A DNA stretch of 46,969 bases from an uncultured Butyricicoccus sp. (GTDB lineage Bacteria; Bacillota; Clostridia; Oscillospirales; Butyricicoccaceae), in contig CALWMO010000003.1 in the NCBI GenBank assembly GCA_944381965.1, forward strand, positions 1 to 46,969, given 5' to 3'. The translations under genes and the position numbers were made by a program. The notes beneath the pieces are model-generated. The model was not told the origin of the DNA. It did not search any database and saw nothing but the letters and a program-made list of their open reading frames with translations. Positions within the stretch are counted from its first letter, which is position 1. The number at the start of each line of letters is the position of its first letter. Positions 8,157-16,878 of the stretch are shown piece by piece.

Positions 8157-8768
8157 TTGAATACAGTTATCTTTATGATTAATGCAATTTTACAGGTGGT
8201 AGTTTTTTCATTGATTCCACTAATTTGGTGGGCTATTACTTGCAGAAAAAAGTGTTCTTTTTTTGGATGGATAGGTCTAAAGAAAGTTAAAACAGATAGT
8301 AGAAAGAGAATTATAATATTATTTATTGCAACAGTAATTTTACTAGCAATTCCAACAATATTTATTGTTCCTAATTTTGCACCTCAATCAGAAATGGCAA
8401 CGGCTCAATTTGCAGGAAAAGGATTCAGTGTATTATTACCAGCGGCTATATATTCATTTATACAAACAGGATTGTCAGAGGAAATATTTTTTAGAGGTTT
8501 TATAGGCAAAAGGTTAGTAAATAGATTTGGATTAAATATTGGTAATTTAATTCAAGGTATTCTATTTGGACTTTTACATGGAGTAATGTTTGTTTCTATA
8601 GCAGGCCTATTTGGAAGTGTAATTATCATTTTTATAACTGGAACAGCAGGATATGTGATGGGATATATTAATGAAAATTTATCTGAAGGTTCAATAGTAC
8701 CAAGTTGGTTGCTTCATGGATGTGCCAATTTATGTGCATCTTTGATAGCTATGTTTAATATAACTTGA
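8157..8768 (+). CDS. CPBP family intramembrane metalloprotease (Abi domain)
   Basis: 203 residues with about six transmembrane helices. The family's three motifs are visible in order: SEEIFFRGF (EExxxR, near residue 108), FGLLHG (FxxxH) and LHGCAN (HxxxN). These Glu and His residues form the active site of CAAX-prenyl-protease/bacteriocin-processing (CPBP) enzymes. In bacteria such proteins process small peptides or give self-immunity to bacteriocins. No peptide or ABC exporter is adjacent. The start is TTG at 8157 with GGAGG five bases upstream. AT-richness is somewhat greater than in its neighbours. It ends before a bidirectional terminator. Bases 8769-8879 hold no recognisable gene. Confidence 0.88.
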   Translation: MNTVIFMINAILQVVVFSLIPLIWWAITCRKKCSFFGWIGLKKVKTDSRKRIIILFIATVILLAIPTIFIVPNFAPQSEMATAQFAGKGFSVLLPAAIYSFIQTGLSEEIFFRGFIGKRLVNRFGLNIGNLIQGILFGLLHGVMFVSIAGLFGSVIIIFITGTAGYVMGYINENLSEGSIVPSWLLHGCANLCASLIAMFNIT

Positions 8769-8879
8769 CGAACAATCTTAAAATCGTGGCTAACCAAAAG
8801 TAGGGGTGTATGCTCCATACTTTTCAGCTACTAAAATAAGTTATAAAATCAAAATTAGTTTAAAACATAGCCATAAAAA

Positions 8880-8907
8880 AACGAGCTGATTTTTATATCA
8901 GCTCGTT
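8880..8907. terminator. Bidirectional terminator between the CPBP and xdh genes
   Basis: ACGAGCTGAT (8881-8890) pairs with ATCAGCTCGT (8897-8906). There is a T tract on the plus strand and an A run on the left that serves the minus strand. Confidence 0.8.
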
Positions 8908-8915
8908 TAATTTTT

Positions 8916-11198
8916 TTATTTATTCTTTAAACCAATAACAATTTTTTCAGCGGTTATAGGAAGCTCTCTAATTCTAACACCGCAAGCGGTAGCAACAGCA
9001 GATGCAATAGCAGGTGATGGAGTGTTAATAACAACTTCACCGATAGATTTTGCACCAAATGGGCCAGATGGCTCATAACTGCTTTCAAATTCAACTCTAA
9101 CCTTGTTTATATCAAGACGAGATGGAATTTTATACTGCATAAATGAGTTAGAATAGTTTACGCCTCTATCATCATAGATAACATCTTCATAGAGTGCCAT
9201 GCCAATGCCTTGAACAAGTCCGCCTTCGGTCTGTACTCTTGCAAGATTAGGGTTGATTGGTGTACCACAGTCAACCGCTGCACAGTAGTCAATCAGCTCT
9301 ACCTTACCAGTCTCGGGGTCAAGCTCGATTTCAGCCGCACCCGCCATAAATGGAGGTGGTGAAGTAGGAGAAGAATGGCTGACAGTTGCAGCAAGCTCTC
9401 TATTGCTAAAGCACTGACCTTTATAACCAACTTGTTTTCTGGTTACAAACTTTTCAGGGTCTGCAACAACATAAACCTTTTGACCGTCAAAGTCAACATC
9501 ATCTACATTAACATTCAGCATTTCCGCACCTGTTAACAAGATTTTATCTCTGAGCTCCACGCAAGCCTTAACACAAGCCATACCTGTTACATAGGTTGTA
9601 GCTGATGCATAAGAACCAGAGTCATAAGGTGAAACGTCTGTGTCTGATGCATAAACCGCAATATTTTCCATATCACAGTCAAGACAATCTGCTGCCATCT
9701 GAGCGAGAATGGTATCACAACCAGTACCCATATCAGTACAGCCGATAAGCATATTATAATCGCCATCATCACCCATACGAATGGTTACAGAACCAACGTC
9801 AACATTGGAAATACCAGAACCTTGCATAGCCATTGCAATGCCAACCGCACGGATTTTACCGTTTGGCAGAGTGATAGGCTTAGCCTTTTTGTCCCAGTCA
9901 ATCATATTTTTAACACGCTCAACACAGCGGTCTAAAGCACATGAAGTAGCGGTTTCGCCATAGTATGCAGGCATAACCTGACCTTCACGCACAAGATTTA
10001 TTTCACGCATTTTAACAGGGTCGATATTTAAAATTTCCGCAAGTTCATTTACAGTGGATTCTACAGCAAAAATACCTTGTGTTGCACCATAACCACGGTA
10101 AGCACCCGCAGAAAGGGTGTTTGTATATACAACGTCCCAAGTGAATTTAAAAGCCTCTTGTTTGCCATACATAGGAATAGGCTTATGAGCGGATAGACCA
10201 ACAGTAGTTGGGCCATGTTCACCAAAAGCACCTGTGTTAGACAGTGTATATAGGTCAATAACCTTGATTATACCGTCCTTTGTAGCACCCATACGCACAG
10301 TAAGCTCCATGCTGTGACGTGGAGAAGATGCAATCATAGACTCATAACGTGAGTAAACAATTTTTGCAGGTCTGCCAGTTTTTAGTGTTACAATAGCAGG
10401 GTAAACTTCGGTGACAACTGTCTGTTTTGCACCAAAACCACCGCCAAGACGAGGCTTTATTACACGGATTTGGGTTTTTGGAATATCAAGAGCATGTGAT
10501 AGAATACGGCGAACATGGAAAGGAACTTGTGTGGAAGAAATAACATTTAATCTGCCATAGGTATCAAGCTGAGTGTAAGTTCTGAATGTTTCCATCATAG
10601 CTTGCTGATTTTGCTTTGTGCGGTAAGTGCGTTCGATTACAACATCACACTTTGCAAATGTGCCTTCAACATCACCATGGCTATCACTGCCAGATGCACA
10701 GAGATTTCGCATATTGTCTGCACCAACAGGGCAGAGGGATTTCCAGCTTTCCTCTGGGTGAACGAGAATTTTATTGTCCTTAGCCTTACGCATGTCTAAA
10801 ACAGGCTCAAGCACTTTATATTCAACCTTGATAAGTTTTAAAGCCTTATCGACTGCTTGTTCGGTTTCGCCGGCAACAATAGCCACGGCATCGCCTACAA
10901 AACGAACTCTACGGTCTAAAATAAGTCTATCATATGGAGATGGCTCTGGATAGGTTTGACCTGCCATGGTAAAACGGCACTGTGGCACATCTTCATGGGT
11001 TAGTACACACACAATACCTGGAACTTTCATTGCAATATTGGTGTTAATATTGGTGATAAGTGCATGAGCGTGAGGAGAACGTAAAACTTTAACGATAAGG
11101 CAATCAGCTGGGGCTAAATCATCAGTATAAACAGGTTTACCAGTGGTTAATGCCTTAGCATCAGATTTTATAACACCTGTACCTACATATTTATTCAT
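8916..11198 (-). CDS. xdhA: Xanthine dehydrogenase-type molybdenum-binding subunit
   Basis: This is the large catalytic subunit (760 residues) of a three-part molybdenum hydroxylase. Visible motifs are GKPVYTDD at the N-terminus, RLGGGFGAK (molybdopterin site), AYRGYGATQ and, near the C-terminus, GPFGAKSIGE, whose Glu is the catalytic base of the family. It would hydroxylate xanthine, hypoxanthine or another N-heterocycle in the cytosol. Close relatives are Se-dependent in some Clostridia, which sequence alone does not show. I place the start at ATG 11198: AAGGAGG is seven bases upstream, and ATGA overlaps the stop of the Fe-S subunit. A TTG two codons upstream would sit against the ribosome site. 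Confidence 0.9.
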   Translation of the reverse strand: MNKYVGTGVIKSDAKALTTGKPVYTDDLAPADCLIVKVLRSPHAHALITNINTNIAMKVPGIVCVLTHEDVPQCRFTMAGQTYPEPSPYDRLILDRRVRFVGDAVAIVAGETEQAVDKALKLIKVEYKVLEPVLDMRKAKDNKILVHPEESWKSLCPVGADNMRNLCASGSDSHGDVEGTFAKCDVVIERTYRTKQNQQAMMETFRTYTQLDTYGRLNVISSTQVPFHVRRILSHALDIPKTQIRVIKPRLGGGFGAKQTVVTEVYPAIVTLKTGRPAKIVYSRYESMIASSPRHSMELTVRMGATKDGIIKVIDLYTLSNTGAFGEHGPTTVGLSAHKPIPMYGKQEAFKFTWDVVYTNTLSAGAYRGYGATQGIFAVESTVNELAEILNIDPVKMREINLVREGQVMPAYYGETATSCALDRCVERVKNMIDWDKKAKPITLPNGKIRAVGIAMAMQGSGISNVDVGSVTIRMGDDGDYNMLIGCTDMGTGCDTILAQMAADCLDCDMENIAVYASDTDVSPYDSGSYASATTYVTGMACVKACVELRDKILLTGAEMLNVNVDDVDFDGQKVYVVADPEKFVTRKQVGYKGQCFSNRELAATVSHSSPTSPPPFMAGAAEIELDPETGKVELIDYCAAVDCGTPINPNLARVQTEGGLVQGIGMALYEDVIYDDRGVNYSNSFMQYKIPSRLDINKVRVEFESSYEPSGPFGAKSIGEVVINTPSPAIASAVATACGVRIRELPITAEKIVIGLKNK

Positions 11199-11665
11199 TG
11201 ACAATCCTCCTTGCTCGCAAGATATGCTTTAATAGCTCTAAGCTGACCTACATAACCTGTGCATCTGCAAAGATTACCAGATAAATATTCTCTAATTTCA
11301 TCTTCTGATGGGTTTGTAAGCTCATTTTTCATTGCGATAATATTCATAATAAGTCCAGGGGAACAGAAACCGCATTGTTCTGCTCCTTCCTTGGCTAAAA
11401 ACAAACCGATTTCCTCAGCCTCTTGTTGTTTACCTTCAAGTGTTATAATATCGTGACCATCTGCACGAACTGCAAGCATAGTACAAGAAAGTATAGGTTT
11501 TTCGTCCATAAGCACTGTGCAAAGACCACAGTTAGAGGTTTCACAGCCACGCTTTACAGACTTACAACCTTTTTCACGCACATATTCTAAAAGAGGCTGG
11601 TCAGGACTTACAGCATCTTCAATTTTTTTGCCATTTAGAGTAAAAGAAATTAAAATCTTTGCCAT
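11195..11665 (-). CDS. xdhC: Xanthine dehydrogenase-type [2Fe-2S] subunit
   Basis: 156 residues, the normal size of the small iron-sulfur subunit. The N-terminal plant-ferredoxin-like half carries GCETSNCGLCTV plus a later Cys in ILSC. The C-terminal helical half has QCGFCSPG and NLCRCTGY. These eight cysteines bind two [2Fe-2S] clusters that pass electrons from the molybdenum centre to FAD. It lies between the FAD and Mo subunits and overlaps the latter by four bases, indicating translational coupling. Confidence 0.92.
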   Translation of the reverse strand: MAKILISFTLNGKKIEDAVSPDQPLLEYVREKGCKSVKRGCETSNCGLCTVLMDEKPILSCTMLAVRADGHDIITLEGKQQEAEEIGLFLAKEGAEQCGFCSPGLIMNIIAMKNELTNPSEDEIREYLSGNLCRCTGYVGQLRAIKAYLASKEDCQ

Positions 11666-11672
11666 AAATAAA

Positions 11673-12479
11673 TTAAACCTCCTGATTTAAAGCTAGCAAT
11701 GCACGACGAACAAGCACTCTAGTAAGGTGACGTCTAAAATCTGCACTGCCACGCATATTGCTTGAAAAGTTAAGGTTATCCGCAACATAATCTGCAAATT
11801 TATTTGCACTTTCTTCTGTAATGCCATCGTTTAATATGCCATTGGTGTCTAAAACAAGACTAGCTCTTTGTGGTCTTGCACCAATAGTAATTCTAAAGCC
11901 GTTATCTTTGAAATCTTCAGGTAATTTGCTTACACAGCAAGCGATAACAGGAAAATCGGTAGCTGTTGCACGATGGGTTATATAATGAGTTTTCTGATTA
12001 TTTTTTGGCAGAATAACATGTGTTAAAATATCTCGGTCATGAGGCATATTTACAAAATCAGATAGTTTAACTTTGCCTGTATGATAAAGTTTAACTTCAG
12101 CACCTAAAGCGAGCATAAGTGTCAGCGGGTCTGAAAAACCGAATCTGCCCCAAATAGAACCGCCAATAGTTACGCAGTTTCTAAATTGAACGCCGACAAT
12201 ATGGCGTAAGCTCTCTTTGATAGCACTGCCAAAATAGCTGTTTATAGTCTCATTTGTTTCTATTTGACGCAACGACACCATACAGCCAAGGATAAATTCG
12301 GTGTCAGTTTCTTCGATTTTATCAAGACCAAGACCAGAAAGGTCAATAGCTGTTTTAATAGAACGATTGCCCATTTTAAGCCAACCACAACCACCTAAAA
12401 TAGTGGAGGTTTTCTTTTGATTTAGCGAATAAGCCTGTTCAAGAGTTTCAGCTTTTACATAGTTATCTATTGTGAACAT
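11673..12479 (-). CDS. xdhB: Xanthine dehydrogenase-type FAD-binding subunit
   Basis: 268 residues in the CO dehydrogenase flavoprotein/XDH medium-subunit family. ILGGCGWLKMG near residue 30 and NCVTIGGSIWGRFGFSD near 105 are the two FAD pyrophosphate-binding signatures. It is first in the operon, ahead of the Fe-S and Mo subunits, and should deliver electrons to NAD+ or ferredoxin. The ATG at 12479 is preferred: AAAGGAG is seven bases upstream, whereas an in-frame ATG two codons earlier nearly touches that site. No Mo-cofactor maturation genes are in the window. Confidence 0.88.
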   Translation of the reverse strand: MFTIDNYVKAETLEQAYSLNQKKTSTILGGCGWLKMGNRSIKTAIDLSGLGLDKIEETDTEFILGCMVSLRQIETNETINSYFGSAIKESLRHIVGVQFRNCVTIGGSIWGRFGFSDPLTLMLALGAEVKLYHTGKVKLSDFVNMPHDRDILTHVILPKNNQKTHYITHRATATDFPVIACCVSKLPEDFKDNGFRITIGARPQRASLVLDTNGILNDGITEESANKFADYVADNLNFSSNMRGSADFRRHLTRVLVRRALLALNQEV

Positions 12480-12638
12480 TCGCATTCTCCTTTTTTTACA
12501 AACATAACAAAAGCCGCCATAAAAAGTGTGGCAGCAAACAGGTTAGATATCGAAAACCAAACGCTGCGTTTTAAATTTGATTTTGAACATACAGCGAAAA
12601 AAACAAAAGATTTTCGGGTATAAATGTAGTATATAATT

Positions 12639-12667
12639 ATTATATCAAGCAGATAAAAAAAATACAA
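12639..12667 (-). promoter_or_regulatory. Predicted promoter of the xdh operon
   Basis: Perfect -10 TATAAT (12644-12639) with the extended TGA in front, 17 bases from a weak -35, TTGTAT (12667-12662). The leader to xdhB is about 155 bases without an obvious riboswitch. Confidence 0.5.
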
Positions 12668-12724
12668 TTTTTATTGACAATTTTCTATGCGAAAATTTAA
12701 CCAAAATTATACGAAAATAATACT

Positions 12725-12852
12725 AAAATAAAATGCGAAAGCCACAGCTAAAAAGCTGTGGCTTTCGCCAAAAAGAGAGAACACGAGGTGGGATTTAATC
12801 CATCCCGATGATAAAAGCAAAAATATTGTTAAATGTTTAACATTTCTAACTG
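12725..12852 (-). ncRNA. Candidate small RNA, or separate leader RNA, upstream of xdh
   Basis: No protein gene fits here, yet the minus strand holds a full transcription unit. A promoter at 12887-12859 is followed by a hairpin (GTTAG..AAC arms, 12828-12850), a second hairpin around GGGAT..ATCCC (about 12783-12810), and a perfect 15-bp stem, GCGAAAGCCACAGCT-AAAA-AGCTGTGGCTTTCGC (12735-12768), running into ATTTTATTTT. The product would be about 125 nt. Because xdh has its own promoter downstream, this looks like an independent RNA. An attenuated xdh leader is the alternative. Confidence 0.5.
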
Positions 12853-12858
12853 AGTAAT

Positions 12859-12887
12859 AGTATAACCTTTTTTGTAATAAATTTCAA
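12859..12887 (-). promoter_or_regulatory. Promoter of the candidate small RNA
   Basis: TTGAAA (12887-12882), a 17-base spacer and TATACT (12864-12859) on the minus strand. Confidence 0.55.
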
Positions 12888-12969
12888 TATATTTTTAATA
12901 AAAAAATTTTCACTTTTTAGGATAAGTATATTATAATATTTTTGATATGTCTAAAGGAGGATATTAAAA

Positions 12970-13773
12970 GTGGTAGAAAAAAAGCTAATTCCATGTGATT
13001 TAGGGCAAATTGCCGACTCAGGTCAATGTTTTAGAATGACAAAAGAAGATGATAATACATATAAAATTATAGCAACAGATAGATGTACCTATGCTTATAT
13101 GCAGGGAGATAATCTTGTTTTAGAATGCAGTGAGCAGGAATTTGAAGAGTTTTGGCGAGATTATTTTGATTTCGATACAGACTATCAAAAGATATGCGAT
13201 TCAGTTGATGAAAATGATGAGTTTTTAAAGGCATCTGTTGAATATGGTAGTGGAATGAGAATTTTAAAACAAGAGCTTTGGGAAATGCTAATAACCTTTA
13301 TGATTTCACAAAACAATAACATTCCAAGGATACAAAAGTCAGTAGAGGCTATTTGTGAGAAATTCGGAAGAGAAAAGACAGATAACAGAGGAAATAAATA
13401 TTTTACATTCCCGACTAAAGTTGAGCTTGCAAAGGCGAGCATTGAACAGCTAAGAGCGTGTGGTCTTGGCTATCGTGACAGATATTTATATGAGATTGCA
13501 CATAGCGACTTTGATGTGTATTCACTCAAAAATATGCCAATAGATGAAGCTGAAAAGGCACTTTGTAAGATAACAGGTGTGGGCAAAAAAGTAGCAAATT
13601 GTATTAAGTTATTTGGATTTCATGATTTGGCATCTTTCCCTATTGATACTTGGATTAAAAAAATTTGTGATAAATATTATAATGGAAGTTTTCCTGTTGA
13701 AAAATATGAAGGTTATGCTGGGGTAATTCAGCAGTATATATTTTTTTATGGCAGAACCGGAATTAAACTTTGA
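12970..13773 (+). CDS. 8-oxoguanine DNA glycosylase/AP lyase, OGG family
   Basis: 267 residues. The N-terminal OGG domain (1-105) includes DSGQCFRM, which reads like the DxGQxFRW block of bacterial Ogg proteins. The helix-hairpin-helix GPD region follows: LRACGLGYRDRYL (162-174), then ITGVGKKVANCI with K207 as the Schiff-base lysine and PIDTWIKK with D226 as the catalytic aspartate. It would excise oxidised guanine from DNA. The start is GTG at 12970 with AAAGGAGG nine bases upstream. It lies divergent to the candidate small RNA. Confidence 0.87.
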   Translation: MVEKKLIPCDLGQIADSGQCFRMTKEDDNTYKIIATDRCTYAYMQGDNLVLECSEQEFEEFWRDYFDFDTDYQKICDSVDENDEFLKASVEYGSGMRILKQELWEMLITFMISQNNNIPRIQKSVEAICEKFGREKTDNRGNKYFTFPTKVELAKASIEQLRACGLGYRDRYLYEIAHSDFDVYSLKNMPIDEAEKALCKITGVGKKVANCIKLFGFHDLASFPIDTWIKKICDKYYNGSFPVEKYEGYAGVIQQYIFFYGRTGIKL

Positions 13774-13852
13774 TATTTTAACCTATATTCATATTATCCC
13801 GTTTATGATATAATTAATCGTAAAGAAAATTTACATAATAGGAAGGGAACAG

Positions 13853-14305
13853 ATGGAGTTAAAAATTAAAGAGATAATGCACAGATTATCATATCTATTG
13901 GAAATTTTGGTTGGTTTTTTAATGCTTGCAGCTTTGTTTGCAGCTCTTGGTGGACTTGTTTATATTATAAATCCATCGAGTCTTTTTACAGACCCAACTA
14001 TTTTTTCTCAATATTTATCAATAGCATCTACTATAGTTATTGGTGTGGAATTTGTAAAAATGCTTTGCACACATACTATAGATTCAGTAATTGATATTAT
14101 GCTGCTTGCAATAGCTCGTCAAATGATAACCGAACATACATCACCACTAGAAAATTTATTTGCTGTAATTTCTATTGCAGTTCTTTACTTGGCTAGAAAA
14201 TTCTTATACATAAAAAGACTTGACAAAATAGAGCATGTAAAAATATTAGATTTTATTAAGTCTAAAAAACAAAAGAAAGGAGAAACCGATGGCACTACCA
14301 AATGA
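13853..14305 (+). CDS. PsiE-like small membrane protein
   Basis: 150 residues with about four hydrophobic helices and a basic C-terminal tail (KSKKQKKGE). The block AIARQMITEH followed by a hydrophobic helix and YLARKFLY resembles the phosphate-starvation-inducible PsiE family, whose function is unknown. TGATATAAT (extended -10) lies at about 13804-13812, and AGGAAGGGA precedes the ATG. Its 3' end overlaps the next small gene by 17 bases, so the two are probably translated together. The family call is from pattern only. Confidence 0.55.
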   Translation: MELKIKEIMHRLSYLLEILVGFLMLAALFAALGGLVYIINPSSLFTDPTIFSQYLSIASTIVIGVEFVKMLCTHTIDSVIDIMLLAIARQMITEHTSPLENLFAVISIAVLYLARKFLYIKRLDKIEHVKILDFIKSKKQKKGETDGTTK

Positions 14306-14465
14306 CCCAATAATGCTTTTAAGCGTGGTAAACACCATGCTTCGTGACAGATATAACTCACTTGACGCACTATGTGACGGTGAAAATCTTGCTAGAAGTG
14401 CAATTGAACATCGTTTAGCGACTGTGGGTTATGAGTATATGTCGGAAATAAATCAATTTCGTTAA
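14289..14465 (+). CDS. DUF4250 family small protein
   Basis: 58 residues, starting MALPNDPIMLLSVVNTMLRD and ending GYEYMSEINQFR. Both ends match my recollection of the DUF4250 family, small cytosolic proteins of unknown function in Clostridia. AAAGGAG at 14276-14282 is six bases from the ATG and lies inside the end of the preceding gene. The reading frame is intact and followed directly by a terminator. Confidence 0.82.
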   Translation: MALPNDPIMLLSVVNTMLRDRYNSLDALCDGENLARSAIEHRLATVGYEYMSEINQFR

Positions 14466-14470
14466 ATTTA

Positions 14471-14500
14471 ACCGTCGCTTTAATGCGGCGGTTTTAATTT
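14471..14500 (+). terminator. Terminator after the DUF4250 gene
   Basis: ACCGTCGC (14471-14478) pairs with GCGGCGGT (14485-14492, one G-U), followed by TTTAATTTT. Confidence 0.8.
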
Positions 14501-14521
14501 TGATAAAAAGGAGAAATAAAA

Positions 14522-15301
14522 ATGGAAATGATGGAAAATCTTCAGAAAATCGCAAGACAATGCGGCGAAATTATGCTTTCTGCTGAGGATATTGAGCGAA
14601 ACATAACCGAAAAAGAGGGTCAAAAGAACTTTGTAACAAAATATGATGTTTTAGTTCAAAAAACACTGCAAAAAGAGTTGTTAGAACTTTATCCAGAGGC
14701 TCATTTTTATGGTGAAGAAGATGGTCAGCAAGACGATGTAAACAGCGGTATTGCATTTATAGTTGACCCAATCGACGGCACAACAAATTTTATTAAGGGT
14801 TATAGAGTAAGTGCGGTTAGCATTGGTGTTGCAAAAGATGGAGAAATAATTTGCGGTGTGGTTTATGACCCTTATACAGACACAATGTATCATGCAGAAA
14901 AGGGTAAAGGTGCATATGTAAACGGCAAACGTGTATATGTTTCTGATTGTTCTCTTGAAAACAGTATGGTTTGTGTAGGCACTGCTCCTTATTATGCTGA
15001 ATATACAGACAGAACTTTTGCTCTTGCGAGAGCTTTATTTGATAATGCACTTGATTTACGCCGTTCAGGTTCAGCGGCACTGGATTTATGTGCGGTTGGC
15101 TGTGGCAGAGCTGATTTAATGACCGAGTGGGTTGTGTGTCCATGGGATTTTGCAGCTGCTAAATGTATAATTGAAGAAGCAGGCGGCGTTATGACTCAGA
15201 TTGACGGTTCACCTATGAAACTAGATGGCAAATGTTCAATTTTAGCAGGTGGAAAAAGAGCACATGCAGAGTTTTTTGAAAAAGGACTGCATAAAATTTA
15301 A
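14522..15301 (+). CDS. Inositol monophosphatase family protein (SuhB-like)
   Basis: 259 residues. The Li+-sensitive phosphatase signature is complete: YGEED (E65, E66) then VDPIDGTTNF with D82 and D85 as metal ligands, and WDFAAAKCIIEEAGG near 208 as the third metal site. Members hydrolyse inositol-1-phosphate, fructose-1,6-bisphosphate, PAP or NADP-type substrates, and the choice cannot be made here. AAAGGAG lies upstream of the ATG. The stop codon shares one base with the start of the following transporter gene, a coupled arrangement. Confidence 0.88.
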   Translation: MEMMENLQKIARQCGEIMLSAEDIERNITEKEGQKNFVTKYDVLVQKTLQKELLELYPEAHFYGEEDGQQDDVNSGIAFIVDPIDGTTNFIKGYRVSAVSIGVAKDGEIICGVVYDPYTDTMYHAEKGKGAYVNGKRVYVSDCSLENSMVCVGTAPYYAEYTDRTFALARALFDNALDLRRSGSAALDLCAVGCGRADLMTEWVVCPWDFAAAKCIIEEAGGVMTQIDGSPMKLDGKCSILAGGKRAHAEFFEKGLHKI

Positions 15302-16197
15302 TGAATAAATCGTTTATACAGAAAAATACATTAATCCCAGCACTTATTTGCACTATTTTATGGGGAAGTGCCATACCTGTTGTAAAAACAGGTTATGAGC
15401 TTTTAAGTATAACAGATACTTTTGCAAAATTTACATTTGCGGGTTATCGCTTTGCACTAGCGGGAATTTTGGTTCTTTTACTTATGAAGGTGCAAAATAA
15501 ACCTATAAAACCAGAAAAAAGTGCATGGAGTGCAATTTTAATGATATGTGCAGTACAAACAGTGCTGCAATATGTGTTTTATTATTTGGGTGTGGGAAAT
15601 ACATCAGGTGTTAGAGGTTCGGTTTTAAGTGCAACATCAACTTTTTTTTCGGTTATAATTGCACATTTTGTATTTGTAACAGATAAACTCACTTTTAAAA
15701 AGACAATAGGCTGTATAATTGGATTTTTAGGTGTGATAGCGGTGCTTTCTGGTAGTGGTTTCGGTTATGAGAAAGTCAAAATAACAGGTGAAGGTTTTAT
15801 GCTTATGAGTGCAGTTGGACAGGGAATAGGTGCAGTAGTAAGCCGAAAAGTGGCAAAAGGTAAAGATGCTATGCTTCTTACCGGTTGGCAGCTTTTTATA
15901 GGCGGTGTATTTTTATCTGTCGTCGGTCTTTTAGGTAAAGGAGAGATAAATATTACCCCTAAAGGCTTTATTTTGCTTTTATATCTAGCTATTTTATCGG
16001 CTGTTGCATTCTCTCTTTGGACTGTTATGCTTAAATATCACCCAGTTGCAAAAGTCACCGTCTATATGTTTTTAGTGCCAGTGTTTGGCTCTATTTTAAG
16101 TGCAGTTATTTTAAATGAAAATGTATTTACAATTAAAAACTTAATAGCACTTATATTTGTATGCCTTGGTATACTGCTTGTAAATAAACAAAAATAA
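15301..16197 (+). CDS. EamA/DMT-family transporter
   Basis: 298 residues with ten predicted transmembrane helices in two repeats of five, the drug/metabolite transporter layout. The N-terminal ILWGSAIPVVK block and a C-terminal LVPVFGSILSAVILNE block are typical of the two EamA halves. It probably exports a metabolite or amino acid. Its start overlaps the preceding phosphatase gene by one base with no separate strong ribosome site, so translation is likely coupled. Confidence 0.87.
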   Translation: MNKSFIQKNTLIPALICTILWGSAIPVVKTGYELLSITDTFAKFTFAGYRFALAGILVLLLMKVQNKPIKPEKSAWSAILMICAVQTVLQYVFYYLGVGNTSGVRGSVLSATSTFFSVIIAHFVFVTDKLTFKKTIGCIIGFLGVIAVLSGSGFGYEKVKITGEGFMLMSAVGQGIGAVVSRKVAKGKDAMLLTGWQLFIGGVFLSVVGLLGKGEINITPKGFILLLYLAILSAVAFSLWTVMLKYHPVAKVTVYMFLVPVFGSILSAVILNENVFTIKNLIALIFVCLGILLVNKQK

Positions 16198-16222
16198 ACC
16201 CGCAATTTGCGGGTTTATTTTT
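16196..16222. terminator. Bidirectional terminator
   Basis: AAACCCGC (16196-16203) pairs with GCGGGTTT (16209-16216) and has T-rich flanks on both strands. It separates the EamA gene from the convergent gene at 16223. Confidence 0.85.
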
Positions 16223-16774
16223 TTATGCAGTGTATTCTAGGTTTCTGCCACTTGCTGAAACAGCTTCGGATAATTTGTTTAAAAAATCACTCTCTTTGAG
16301 CTGATTGGTATGAACAACAATGGTCATTTTATCTGATGATTCTGGTATATCAATTCTCAGCGGTGCATCAGTGTGTGTATTTAACATTCTATTAAACATG
16401 GTTTCTTCTGGAGTGGTATTCGAGAAAAGTGCAAAATGAAAACATGCTATATTTGATAAATAAGCATTTTTAAGGGCAGGAGTTGGGGTTTCAAAACAAG
16501 GCTCAATACACACAAAAGAACAACCGTCACTGCGTCTTAAAAGTCTGCCATCGTGCCAGATTTCAGAAAGAGTAGACAAGGTTTGTGGAGATGCACCATC
16601 TGCCATAACACCTACACATTTGCCAGACAATAATTTATTTGTAACATCAAATAAAAGCTGTGCAGGAGAAGGTTCTAAAAGTTCATCGTTTGGCTGCATA
16701 ACAAATCTTACTAGCGGGTAAATTATATCGGTTTTTTCAAGAGTCCAAATTCCCGTACTTGAAAAACTTTGCAC
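16223..16774 (-). CDS. Hypothetical protein
   Basis: I do not recognise this 183-residue protein. It has no signal peptide or membrane helix. Features include a GVMADGASPQT loop, a WHDGRLL segment, and a conserved-looking hydrophobic core with regular strand/helix alternation, suggesting a small alpha/beta cytosolic protein. Five cysteines are scattered without a metal-site spacing. GTG at 16774 is the best start: AAAGGTGG at 16782-16789 is seven bases upstream, and the in-frame TTG further upstream overlaps that site. It is monocistronic and convergent with the EamA gene. Confidence 0.65.
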   Translation of the reverse strand: MQSFSSTGIWTLEKTDIIYPLVRFVMQPNDELLEPSPAQLLFDVTNKLLSGKCVGVMADGASPQTLSTLSEIWHDGRLLRRSDGCSFVCIEPCFETPTPALKNAYLSNIACFHFALFSNTTPEETMFNRMLNTHTDAPLRIDIPESSDKMTIVVHTNQLKESDFLNKLSEAVSASGRNLEYTA

Positions 16775-16878
16775 AAAAAAACCACCTTTCAAAATAGATT
16801 AGTCATACACTTAAAGTGTATGCGTTTTTGTTTTAAAGCGTTACTGTTAGTATTGACGGGAATTTATGGAATATACAA

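Noticed and set aside
8157-8768. A bacteriocin immunity cluster around the CPBP protease
   Set aside because: No precursor peptide or ABC exporter gene is next to it.
8769-8870. A small gene or mobile-element remnant after the CPBP gene
   Set aside because: There is only a weak imperfect hairpin, with no reading frame, terminal repeats or target duplication.
12783-12810. A fluoride riboswitch at the GGGATGG hairpin
   Set aside because: The start of the motif is similar, but the required downstream CTCCTAC-like pseudoknot segment is absent, and no fluoride exporter follows.
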